From the NCBI GenBank assembly GCA_019454045.1, contig SKCR01023813.1, positions 330,075 to 394,074 of the forward strand: a stretch of 64,000 nt of DNA. The letters run 5' to 3'. Each line of letters begins with the position of its first letter. Position 1 is the first letter of the stretch. The position numbers and the translations under genes were made by a program. A model generated the notes under the pieces. The model saw only the letters and a program-made list of their open reading frames with translations, searched no databases and was not told where the DNA came from. Of this stretch, positions 11,641 to 22,339 are shown one piece after another. Source of the stretch: Zanthoxylum bungeanum (taxonomy: Eukaryota; Streptophyta; Magnoliopsida; Sapindales; Rutaceae).

Positions 11641-13409
11641 TTATCGGTGAAATCACACACGTAACGCAAGCGCATGTATCACTCAAGTAGTATAAAAATA
11701 TCGATCCCACGATGACTTAATTTCTATTGTTATTAATTATTGATTCTATTTATTTACAAATATCTAATTAGGATGAGAATGAAATGATTGCTTGATTGGT
11801 TGGTTGAATGTGGATTTGCTAAATAAATAAAAATATAAAATAAAATAAAGGAAATTAATAATAAAGAAAATAAACATTTAGGATTGTGATTCCACACAAT
11901 ATTATTCTAATGATGAATTGATTCACTTATATATGTGTAATAAATTAGTTTGTTAACCTGGAACACGAAGATATGCAAAAGCTTCTTCCGATGGTCAGAT
12001 GCAAACACTCAAAGTAACCCAATCAACTATATTCCTATGTTAACCAAGTTACCCAAATTCATTAAGTTCAAGTTCCAATTGTGACTACCTACGCCCGACT
12101 GTTATATGTCTATCATGGAAGGAAATATACTCTAAGGGAAATCTACACTAAGGTGAGATCGTGAGCTATTGAATCTAAGGCCGAAACCTAAAATCTCTTT
12201 TCCAAGTTCATTTAAGTTTACCACCTTAATCTTATTGGTGATCCGGCAACAAGAAGCATTAAGGATAAGATTCAATAAACAAGATTAAAGCATCACACAT
12301 AATATAATTAAATCATTTATTAAACTCATGAATATTGTGCTTTATCACTTCCCTAGATTAACAATAAAATATTGGGGTTAGAGGATCCACCTTTTCTATT
12401 TCAAATTTAGAAATCTCCCTTATTATAATATATAAATTTGTATTATATTACCAACCGACCATTAGGCGGTATCCTGATTAAGTCATTTGGTAATTAATTC
12501 CAACCGACCATGAAGGTGGTATCCAATTAAGTCAGGTTAAAATTAATTTAATTAAGTCTAACCGACCATAAAAGCGGTATCCAATTAAGTCAGGTTTTAA
12601 AATAATTTATATATTATAATTTAAGAGAGATTAATCTAAATAATCATAATAAAAGTTTCACTCTTCCCCCAAAGAAAATTAACTACAAAACATAAAAGAA
12701 AGATAAAGTAAATAAACTACTATTACTACTAGAAATATAAATACATAATTAAAATATTAAAAATAAATACAAACAATATACAATCCTTAGATCCTTATAT
12801 AGAACCTTAAGGAAAGTATGAATTTGGAAAATGAAATTAACTTCAATTTATAGGTAAATTTTGGCCTTGCGCGTCACGACGCAGAAGCTTTGCGCGTCGT
12901 GACGCGCCATTGATGCTTGACACGTGTACGCGGCTTCGACGAGATGATGACACATGGCACGCGGCTGTCGGCAGCTGAATTATTGGCTCGGCGTCGCAAC
13001 GCGTGAAGGCTTGGCGTCTCGGCGCTGACGTCATGCTGATGTAAGGAATGACGCGTGTTAGTAGGCTGAATTATTGTGTTGACGTCATGATGACGTGGTG
13101 ATAATGAACGTGATGACGCGTGTCGGTAGAATAGTAATTGAGGCTGACATCATGATGACAAGTGTTGGTAGAATAGTACTTGTGGCGCGTCGCAATGCAG
13201 AGAGTATGCGCATCGCGACGCATGATTCCATTTTTGCCTTTTTTGTCATTTTTTCACTGTTTTAGCCCCAAGTTGATTCCATTGAGTCCCAAAACTTTAT
13301 TTATCTGCAAAACACAAAAAAACACATCAAAACATTCATAAAACCCGAGAAATCATACAAAATATTAGGTCAAATGGGCAGTAAATAGTGATATATTTTT
13401 CGCTTATCA
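11641..13409 (-). repeat. 5' LTR of the minus-strand gypsy element
   Basis: Pairs with 6516-8294. On the element strand it has the CpG-rich U3 cluster (12860-13230), a CTATAAAT box at about 12849-12856, then the three tandem GCGGTATCC modules (about 12450-12600) in R/U5, and ends next to the primer-binding site at 11640. Confidence 0.9.
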
Positions 13410-13414
13410 GTCCA

Positions 13415-14221
13415 CTCGAAGTTGCAAAGTATATTAAATTTATATTAATTTGATTATACGATTGAAACATATGTCAAACGTTTGATATGCATCCGATACA
13501 GAATATGTGTATATTTTCTACACTTTTGGTATACTTTATAATTTTTGGATGTACCGAAAAATAAAATTAGATTATTTGTGTTTTTTTGATAACGTGCCAA
13601 ACATTAAATATACGATTGATAATTTTCATTTCTTAGAGAAATTATCAATAAGCAGACATAGTTTCAACTAGAGGTAACAAAACAAATCAACGAATCGAAT
13701 TTGTATCGAATTTTAAATGAATCGAATCAAAATGTGATATATCTATATTTTATTCATTTATTAAATGAATCTTAATATCAGGATTCATATTTGATTCATT
13801 TAATAAATAAATCGAATACGAATATTCGTTTGGTCATGAAATTATTTTATGACATAAATTATCATAAATTATTTATGTTAATTCTTAATATATATATATA
13901 CACAGACACAAAAAATTAATAGATTTATTAAAAATGACTCATCAAATATTGACAATATTATTTTTATGTTGTAATTAGCAACAAATTCTTGAACCTTATT
14001 TGAAAAATAACAACTAGTAAAAGAAAATAATAAAACAAAACATAAACGAATCAGTAATCTTAAATTTATATTTGATTTGTTTAATAAACGAATCAAATTG
14101 AATTAATTCAGTTATTAAACGAATTTATTTTTCAAAATTCATATTCGCTTTAAAGCGAATTTATTTTTCAAAATTCGTATTCATTTTAAAGCGAATTGAA
14201 TCGAACTGATAAACAAATCTT
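13415..14221. other. AT-rich spacer with CGAATCGAAT-type repeats
   Basis: No gene. From about 13680 to 14216 the motifs GAATCG, CGAATT and TTTAATAAA(T/C)GAATC recur in both orientations, resembling the interior of a non-autonomous hAT-like element. I could not match terminal inverted repeats or an 8-bp duplication, possibly because the Copia element at 14222 is inserted at its edge. Confidence 0.45.
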
Positions 14222-14742
14222 TGTACCCAAATAATGTCATTAAACAGCAATTAACATGCGAAATAACAAATCAAACAACCAAGAGATCTATATGCAATAA
14301 AAACCCTAAACCAAATAATATTCGAAGACAAAACAAGAAACGGAGATTACTGAATTGTCCAAGTCGAGATGATCTCTGTCCTTAAGAACTTATTGGCCCC
14401 GTCACAGGTGCTCTACGGATTCAAATAGCCAACGTTCTCCCAGGATAACTTGGATACTTCTTGTTCAAGGAGCACTCCTTAACAAGTAAACAAACTAGGA
14501 AGATGGATGTAACTCTCTCTCAAAGAAAACAATGAAAACCAGTGACTTTACTTGTCTAATTCGGATTTTATTTTTCCAACCCTGAAATAGAAGTTAAAAT
14601 CTTCTTTTTATAAGGAAGGGGGGGTGCCAAAGGGCACCCCTTGGGATGGGATGCAACCCTCCCAAGGATTGCACCCTTCCCATGCACCTTATGAAAGAAA
14701 AAGACATAAAAGTCCTTAATGAAAATTTAAGAATTTCCAACA
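14222..14742 (-). repeat. 3' LTR of Copia copy B
   Basis: Starts TGTACCC and ends TTCCAACA on the plus strand. On the element strand a TTATAAAAAG box (about 14608-14618) lies upstream of R. At 14382-14395 it has TTAAGAACTTATTG, the exact reverse complement of a sequence beside the 5' LTR (19936-19949). Confidence 0.95.
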
Positions 14743-15320
14743 ATCCCCCACAATTCTTTAAATATTCATGGAGACACTTGAGAGAGTTACAATGAACTAA
14801 AACTGCATCGAAATAGGTAGCTTTCGCCTTGAACCTTTCCTAGTAAATGACAATCGGATTTACTAGGCAAACCAGTGACCCATAGTCTTGAACTGTTTCG
14901 CCGTTGGTGTAAACCAAGACAATTGCCAACACACAGCCTTAATTCGTCCATTTTCCCGTTCTACGGTTGTGTTCATTTCGGCCTTGAACAACAGTCATGG
15001 ATTCATCAAGCACTTTAGGGTAACCCGCCTTTAAAGGTTCCCATGGAAGCGGCCTCACTTCTTACTTGAAATAGGTGATCTACTATGAAGAGGTAATATG
15101 TCTTTACCCCCATTAGGACTCATCTCCTAATATAGTGATCATTAAAAGCCTTAGCTTATCCTCATCAATGACAGACAGCACTCAGCGTCATTATCGGAAT
15201 GGGAAAGAGTACGAAACTCTTCAGTGCTTGTTTTGAATTGCACAAAGTTTCTGTTGTCCCTTTTGAACCTAGATCTTGGGATCTCCAGTCAACTAGGTTG
15301 GGTTTCCACAGTGACAATTC

Positions 15321-18300
15321 TTAGATTATAGGCTTCAAGCCCATTCCCCTCGATGACTTCTCAACTTGCTCTCGAGGTAAACCTTTAGTTAGTGGATCCG
15401 CTAGGTTTTCCTTCGACTTAACATAATCGATCGTTATTATGCCACTTGAGAGCAGTTGACGTATGGTATTATGTCTCCGACGTATATGTCGAGACTTACC
15501 ATTATACATTGTATTTTGGGCTCTCCCAATAGCCGATTGGCTGTCACAATGTATGCTTATTGCTGGCACCGGTTTGGGCCAACTAGGAATATCCTCCAGG
15601 AAGTTTCTAAGCCATTCTGCTTCTTCCGCTGTTTTGTCTAACGCTATGAATTCTGATTCCATAGTAGACTGGGCAATACACGTTTGCCTCGAGGATTTCC
15701 ATGACACGGCTGCATTACCAAGTGTGAAAACAAATCCACTCGTGGATTTAGAATCCATCGTATCAGATATCCAGTTAGCATCGCTGTATCCCTCTAGTAC
15801 AGCAGGATATCTCTCGTAATGTAGCCCATATTTTGAAGTTTCTCTCAGATACCTCAAAACTCTTACAATGGCTTTCCAGTGGTTATGTCCTGGATTGCTC
15901 GTATATCTGCTAAGCCGATTCACAGCTTGAGCGATATCAGGTCGTGTGCAATTCGTGAGATACATCAGACTTCCGATGATTCTCGAATACTCTAATTGCG
16001 ATATGCTTGAACCATTATTCTTTGATAAATGAAGAGTTAGGTCTACAGGGGTTCTAGCCACATTTAGATCCCCTTTGATATATTTATCGAGTATCTTCTC
16101 AATATAATGAGTCTGTGATAATATATATCCGTCTGATGTCCTAGAAATCTTTATTCCTAGGATCACATCAGCTATCCCCATATCTTTCATATCAAATCTG
16201 CTGGATAACCCGTTTTTGGTAGATTGAATCATTTCATGATTACTACCAATTATCAGCATATCGTCTACATAGAGACACACAATGACATATGCTTTTTGAG
16301 TTGATTTGGTGTACACACACACTTATCACACTCATTGGTTTTGAACCCATTTGACAACATTTCTTTGTCAAATTTCTCATGCCATTGTTTCGGTGCTTGT
16401 TTTAATCCGTACAAGGATTTTACAAGTTTGCACACCTTCTGTTCTTGTCCAGGAACACTAAACCCTTCTGGTTGTTCCATGTAAATCTCTTCATCCAATT
16501 CACCATTCAAGAATGCCGTCTTTACATCCATTTGATGTATTTCAAGACCAAATATAGCTGCTATGGCTATGAGCATTCTTATCGATGTGCTCCGAGTCAC
16601 TGGTGAATAGGTGTCAAAGTAATCAAGGCCTTCCTTTTGTCTATAACCTTTTATGACAAGTCATGCCTTATACTTATCTATTGATCCATCCGTTTTCATC
16701 TTCCTTTTGAATATCCATTTGTAGCCCAGCGGCTTACAACCTGGCGGAAGATCAACCAACTCCCAAGTATGGTTATGTAGGATTGAATCAATCTCACTGT
16801 TAATAGCCTATTTCCAAAGAGGTTCCTCCGGAGAAGCCATAGCTTTTTTATAGCTTTGAGGCTCATTTTCTAACAAGTATGTCAGAAAATCGAGACCAAA
16901 CGACTTAGACGTTTCAGCTCTTTTGCTACGTCTAGGCTCGATTGTCTCAGCATTTACACGTTGATCTGATTCTTGGTCAACTTGATCACTGTCCTTGACA
17001 GTATCAACTAATCTTTTGAGAGACTCTGTGCGCTGTCTTTCCTTACAAGGAAACGTCTCTTCAAAAAATGTCGCATTCCTCGACTCAATTATCATGTTCG
17101 GATTGATGTCAGGAATCTCCGACTTGTGTACCAAGAATCGATACGCACTACTGTTGTGAGCATATCCAATGAATATACAATCAACAGTTTTGGGTCATAT
17201 TCTAACCTTCTTAGGTTTAGGAACCATTACTTTGGCAAGACACCCCCACACTTTTAGGTATTTATAGGAAGGTACGAAACCTTTCCACAACTCATATGGT
17301 GTCTTGTCCAACCTCCTGTGAGGACGCTTGTTTAGAACGTAGTTCGCGAAAAGCAAGGGTTCCCCCCACAAGTTCTGGGGTAGACCCGAACTTGTCAACA
17401 TGGCGTTCATCATTTCCTTCAACGTTCCACAATTCCGTTCTGTTGAGGAGAATAAGGAGCAGTGGTTTCGTGAATAATTCCGTGCACAGAACAATATTCA
17501 CCGAATGGTGAAACGTATTCTCCGCCTCTATCATTACTGATTCTTTTGATTTTCTTGCCAAGTTGGTTTTCAACTTCGTTCTTATAGTGTACGAAGCTCT
17601 CAATAGCTTCTGCTTTACTTCTCAGCAAGTACACATAGCAGAATCTTGTGCTGTCATCGATAAAAGTGACAAAGTACTTTTTACCGCCTCTTGTTTGCAC
17701 AATATTCATGTCACATACATCATTATGTATAATTTCTAGCGGTTCTGAACTGCGTTCTATTGAATGAAATGATGTTCTATGCATTTTTGCTTCAACACAT
17801 GTTTCACACTTATGTTGGCTATCAATTGCAAATTTAGGTATAAGGTCCATGTTAATTAATTTACGCATGGTATCATAATTAACATGTCCTAACCTCCCAT
17901 GCCATACATTTTGTGACACAATAATATAAGCAGACGAACTAGCTTTATTAATAGCACGATTAACAATCATTACATTTAGCTTGAAAATGCCCTCAGTTAG
18001 GTATCATTTTCCTACATACATATCATTCTTAGTCATTACAAACTTGTCAGAAACAAATACAAGCTTAAAACCAGCCTTACTAAGAAGAGAGCCTGAGACC
18101 AAGTTCTTCCGAATATCTGGAACGTGCAGTACATTCTTCAATGTTAGCTCATTTCCGGATGTCATCTTCAGAACCACTGTGCCTTGTCCAACCACCTGAG
18201 AGGTAGACGAGTTTCCCATTGTCAGATGATCGCCGCCATCGACCTTCTGGTACATGGAAAATATCTTACTGTCTGCACAGATATGACGAGTAGCCCCAGT

Positions 18301-19221
18301 GTCTACCCACCATTCTCTCGGATTCCCAACTATGTTGGCTTCGGTTACCACTGCTGATAGTTCCATCTCTGAGATATCATCAGTCAGCTGCTCACCTTCA
18401 GTAACATGGGCCTCATTTTTCTTTTTCTTGCCCTTGTCCTGAGGCTTTTTGTTCCTGCAGTCCTTTGACATATGACCGCTCTTTCCACAGTTGTAGCATT
18501 TTCCCTTGAACTTCTTGTTCCCAGAGTCAGCTCAACTGTTTTTTCTCTTTTTGCTACCCTTTACACCTTCAATGATGTTGGCCTTAGACTCCAGAGTCTT
18601 GTAGCTGGCCTTCTCGGACATCCTGTTGTCCTCCTCGATTCTCAATCGAACACTGAGGTCTTCAAGGCTCATCTGCTTCTTTTTGTGTTTCAGATAGCTT
18701 CTGAAGTCCTTCCATGATGGAGGCAACATTTCAATTATGGCGGAAATTTGAAACGTCTCACAAAGTTTCATTCCATCATCCAGTATTTCATGAATGATCA
18801 ATTGCAGTTCACCCAACTGAGACATCACCGTCCTTGAATCTACCATCTTGTAGTCCAGGAACCTACCCACGACAAATTTCTTTTGTCCGGCATCTTCAGT
18901 TTTATACTTCTTCTCGAGAGATTCCCAGAGAATCTTCGCAGAAGTCATGCCTTGGTACACACTGTACATGGTATTGTCAAGACCACCCAAAAGGTAGTTC
19001 TTGCATAAGAAGTCTCCAGACATCCAAGTCTGTTCTCGCTCTTCCTTGGCCAATTCGGATTCACCCTCCACAGGACCCGGAGGATCTTTGATGAATTTTG
19101 CCAACTGGAGAGTTGTCAGGTAGAACAGCATATTGCTCTGCCATTGTTTGAAATTTGCCCCACCAAATTTCTCCGATTTTTCTCCGTGAGAGACCGGTAC
19201 CGTGATATTTCCGCTAGCCAT
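15321..19221 (-). pseudogene. Copia gag-pol of copy B, nearly complete but broken
   Basis: Gag starts at ATG 19221 (MASGNITVP; an in-frame upstream ATG at 19248 is less likely because the sister copy starts at the same MASGN). Gag runs about 230 residues to an in-frame TGA at 18532, then continues in frame into a zinc knuckle ([14 protein letters not shown], about 18470-18505). Protease has [16 protein letters not shown] near 18004 precedes the pre-integrase HHCC domain and integrase core (17419-17970). The end of integrase (17195-17494) and a connector (16808-17134) are in other frames. A CGA-to-TGA stop sits near 16666 in KA*LVIKGY of reverse transcriptase. Catalytic YVDDM is at about 16260-16275. 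RNase H runs to the stop at 15321. All domains are recognisable, but at least five lesions prevent a full product. Confidence 0.92.
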
Positions 19222-19559
19222 ATGTAACTGGAAAATCAACAGGGTCAATTAGTCTACGAAAGACAAATTGCACAACGATCAACGAATGATCTTGTTCAAA
19301 GTGATATACGATAAATGTAGATATATATGTCAATCAAGATTGGATGGAATTACTTGTGTAAAATTACACTTTAAATTCTCAACCAATTATGCAACACACA
19401 ATTAATTTCAACTTTATCACTAAGTGAATGCTTGTGATAATTGAACAACTTAATAATAACTTAAATCTATACTACCAAGATTAATGTGTTTACAGTATAT
19501 GATTAACCAAGTTAATATTAAATAATACCAAGTTTATAAGTATTACAGGACTATTTCGT

Positions 19560-19860
19560 TAGTGTCACGTTCGTAGCTACGTTCGAACGAGACTGTCCAG
19601 TGTGTGTGCGTCCGTGTTGCGTTTGATAACGCGTTCGAACGAAGTGTTTCCAGAGAGTTCACATTCGTGTAGCGTTCGAGAACGCGTTCGAACTGAATGG
19701 TTCCAGAGAGTTTGCGTTCGAGATGCGTTTAAGACGCGTTCGAACGTTCTTCGGCAAAAGGCGTGCGTTCGAGTTGCGTTTGAAGACGCGTTCGAACGTT
19801 CTTACGAAAATTCAAATTTTTGCCTTCGCGTTCGTCTGGCGTTCGAACGCCCTACAGGTT
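19560..19860. repeat. Leader array of ACGCGTTCGAACG palindromes (copy B)
   Basis: Six units centred near 19575, 19632, 19682, 19734, 19788 and 19838, period about 50-57 bp, each built around GTTCGAAC. It lies in the 731-nt leader between the 5' LTR (from 19953) and the gag ATG at 19221. Matches the array at 5030-5385 in copy A. Confidence 0.88.
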
Positions 19861-19935
19861 TTTCATGCACAGTCCGAATTTTTCCAGAAAATAAACAAAC
19901 CCTAACATGCGAATTGCTATCTAACAACAATAGAG

Positions 19936-19952
19936 CAATAAGTTCTTAAAAT
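19936..19952 (-). other. Presumed primer-binding region, self-complementary to the LTR
   Basis: The position directly inside the 5' LTR should hold the tRNA primer site. It does not read TGGTATCAGAGC (the usual initiator-Met type). Instead bases 19936-19949 are CAATAAGTTCTTAA, the perfect 14-nt complement of TTAAGAACTTATTG in both LTRs (14382-14395, 20114-20127). In copy A the same stretch lies beside the 5' LTR near 5455-5470, with a matching LTR segment. Confidence 0.6.
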
Positions 19953-20474
19953 TGTACCCAAAATAATGTCATTAAACAGCAATTAACATGCGAAATAACA
20001 AATCAAACAACCAAGAGATCTATATGCAATAAAAACCCTAAACCAAATAATATTCGAAGACAAAACAAGAAACAGAGATTACTGAATTGTCCAAGTCGAG
20101 ATGATCTCTGTCCTTAAGAACTTATTGGCCCCGTCACAGGTGCTCTACGGATTCAAATAGCCAACGTTCTCCCAGGATAACTTGGATACTTCTTGTTCAA
20201 GGAGCACTCCTTAACAAGTAAACAAACTAGGAAGATGGATGTAACTCTCTCTCAAAGAAAACAATGAAAACCAGTGACTTTACTTGTCTAATTCGGATTT
20301 TATTTTTCCAACCCTGAAATAGAAGTTAAAATCTTCTTTTTATAAGGAATGGGGGGTGCCAAAGGGCACCCCTTGGGATGGGATGCAACCCTCCCAATGA
20401 TTGCACCCTTCCCATGCACCTTATGAAAGAAAAAGACATAAAAGTCCTTAATGAAAATTTAAGAATTTCCAACA
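19953..20474 (-). repeat. 5' LTR of Copia copy B
   Basis: Pairs with 14222-14742, differing at three substitutions and one indel. TATA-like TTATAAAAAG is at about 20339-20349 on the element strand. The TSD ATCTT follows at 20475-20479. Confidence 0.95.
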
Positions 20475-20525
20475 ATCTTAACCTAGACTGTGACCCCTAA
20501 TTTCGGCTCGTTTAAAGATTGTGCC

Positions 20526-21055
20526 TAGGGATGGCAATTTCCGGATCCGGACCCGGGTCCGGCCGGACCCGGATCCGGATCCGGAAGAGATTTCACTTCC
20601 CCGGGTCCGGTTCCGGACCCGGGTAAATATTCCCGGGTCTACCCGGTCCGGACCCGGGTAGACCCGGTCCGGACCCGGTTACCCGGATTCTTTTTTTTTT
20701 TTTTAATTTTTTTTAATTTTTTAAAAATTTTAATTGTATTATTTTATATTCATATTTGTATTTTATTAGTTTTATTTCAATTCTTTTATTAAATTCTATT
20801 ATTTATATATATATATGCCCATATATATTTATATTTTTTATTAAAATCTAATTTATTTTTTAATTTTTTAATTTATTTATTTTTTAATTTTTTCCGGACC
20901 CGGGTCTACCCGGGTCCGGACCTGCGATCCGGGTCCGGACCCGGGATCACCCGGGTCTTAATATTAAAGACCCGGGTCCGGATTTTTTGATTCCGGACCC
21001 GGGTCGTCCGGGTCCATCGGACCCGGGCCGGATCCGGGTATTTTTGCCATCTCTA
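20526..21055. mobile_element. Non-autonomous hAT element (MITE-like), 530 bp
   Basis: Terminal inverted repeats TAGGGATGGCAA (left) and TAGAGATGGCAA (reverse complement of the right end), flanked by the 8-bp duplication ATTGTGCC (20518-20525 and 21056-21063). Subterminal regions on both sides are packed with CCGGACCCGGGTCCGG-like GC palindromes (20543-20690 and 20893-21040) around an extremely AT-rich core. No coding capacity. Diagnostic of hAT by TSD length and terminal sequence. Confidence 0.94.
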
Positions 21056-21267
21056 ATTGTGCCATGGTTTGATAATTTCTTATTTAGCGACAACTCAGCC
21101 ATAAAAACCAGCTGCAAATTTCTTATATCTGGCACATTGTTGTTGATACAGATTTTGGATTCTACGAATTCATCTACTTTATTTACTGGTTAGTACCACT
21201 GTTTTTGAAAATTCGCATTTGGCTGTTTTGTAATTTTGAAGAAGTGACTTTGGCTTTTGCTTATTGT

Positions 21268-21480
21268 TTTTTTAGGTCTCGAGCTATGCATATGACTCTC
21301 CTGTATTGGGTACAAGTGATCAATTTGAAGATTCACTTCATTTATAAACGGAACCAGAGAAATTATTTGTTGAAGATAGGGATCGAGAGAAAGAAGAGAA
21401 ATTGATTATAATTAGAAAAGTTAGAAGTAGAGGTGAAAAGGATGTTCATGTTGCTGAGCTTCAATAGGATTGGAGGAAGG
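21268..21480 (+). pseudogene. Possible decayed coding exon, unrecognised
   Basis: After a T-rich stretch ending in TTTTTTTAG (acceptor-like, about 21265-21275), one frame reads VSSYAYDSPVLGTSDQFED, then after a stop TEPEKLFVEDRDREKEEKL and further charged residues, with only a few stops (TAA, TAG, TAA) interrupting about 75 codons. The residue composition looks protein-like, unlike the flanking AT-rich sequence. I do not recognise the family. It could be an exon remnant of a lost gene or chance. Confidence 0.3.
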
Positions 21481-22339
21481 AAAAGCCCATCTTTCGAGTG
21501 TTGGAAAAATAAGATGGTTTGCTATTTTGAATCATGATTTTGAGTGTGATTCACTTAGTAAAAGTAAGAAGTCATACGTGATTCAGATTCTCCTCCGTGA
21601 GTATTTCGAAACCATATATTTATTTGTTCAAAATGATATTCAGGTGAATGAGAAATTATCTCTCAAGTGTCACCTATTGAGATAGAAAAATAAGAGAAAA
21701 GTGGACAATGCCACATCGGAAATATAATAAAGACTAAGTGAGTTTATATATGATTACTTAAGTGCAGTTTTAAATGAAGTGTTAGGATTGAGAATGATGA
21801 TAATTAGTAATCAATAAGTTAATATTTATTTATTTTTAAAAAAATTATAACATGTGTGACAATATATTATTGGTTTATTGCATGAGTGATGTGATATTAT
21901 CATTACATAGTAGAATTTTTCCTATTAAATATTTTTTTGTACTATTGTTGTATGAGTGACGTGATACCATCAAATAATAAATATATAACATATGGAGTTG
22001 TATTTAATATAATTATCATTTAGTTAAGTTGTTTTTTTACTATTTAACAAGCGTGATAAAATATGATTGAAATGTTTTCTTTTTCACAAATGAAAATTGG
22101 TTCATGTTTGAATACCAAAGTGATTGAGAAACAAAACCTATACCACGAGGTCATTCCTGCTTATTCCTATTACAGGCTTAGTCATCATCGATAATTAAAA
22201 AAAAAAAATTAAACATACTTGTAACAATCTCCACAAATGGTTCATGATATTATGGATAATTATACAGAGCAAGCAAATGTAGCAAAAATGATTATATGTA
22301 AAATCAGAGGGGAAAGGCACTTACTGCTTACTAGTAGCT
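21481..22339. other. Spacer downstream of the receptor kinase
   Basis: No convincing gene. Between about 21850 and 22030 a degenerate repeat containing ATGAGTGA(T/C)GTGATA occurs twice (near 21883 and 21952). A related stretch follows the hAT element at 25843 (ATGAGTGACGTGATATCACC). This suggests fragments of a dispersed repeat on both sides of the kinase gene. The kinase's 3' UTR and polyadenylation signals should lie near its 22339 side. Confidence 0.45.

Larger units (their letters stand above)
6516..13409 (-). mobile_element. Non-autonomous Ty3/gypsy element, minus strand
   Basis: Long LTRs at 6516-8294 and 11641-13409 are flanked by GTCCA at 6511-6515 and 13410-13414, a perfect 5-bp duplication. 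The primer-binding site is next to the right LTR: on the minus strand AGTTTTTGGCGCCGTTG (about 11623-11640), the TGGCGCCGTTG type used by Athila/TAT-like plant gypsy elements. The polypurine tract (minus strand GTTAGGTTTGAGGGTATG) abuts the left LTR at 8295-8313. The 3.3-kb interior has no protease, reverse transcriptase or integrase, only a short gag-like pseudogene, so the element depends on enzymes supplied in trans. Its LTR modules and 3' non-coding modules match those of the element at 28550-38338. Confidence 0.92.
14222..20474 (-). mobile_element. Ty1/copia LTR retrotransposon, recent copy B
   Basis: LTRs at 14222-14742 and 19953-20474 are flanked by ATCTT at 14217-14221 and 20475-20479. 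Comparing the LTRs base by base I count three substitutions and one single-base indel over about 521 positions, so the insertion is young. The polypurine tract (reverse complement of caatcccccacaattc) is at about 14743-14757. The interior carries gag, protease, integrase, reverse transcriptase and RNase H in Copia order but with several stops and frameshifts. Same family as 103-5975. Confidence 0.96.

Noticed and set aside
13680..14221. Possible hAT-like element with CGAATCG repeats
   Set aside because: No terminal inverted repeats or duplication can be read, even across the Copia insertion at 14222-20474.
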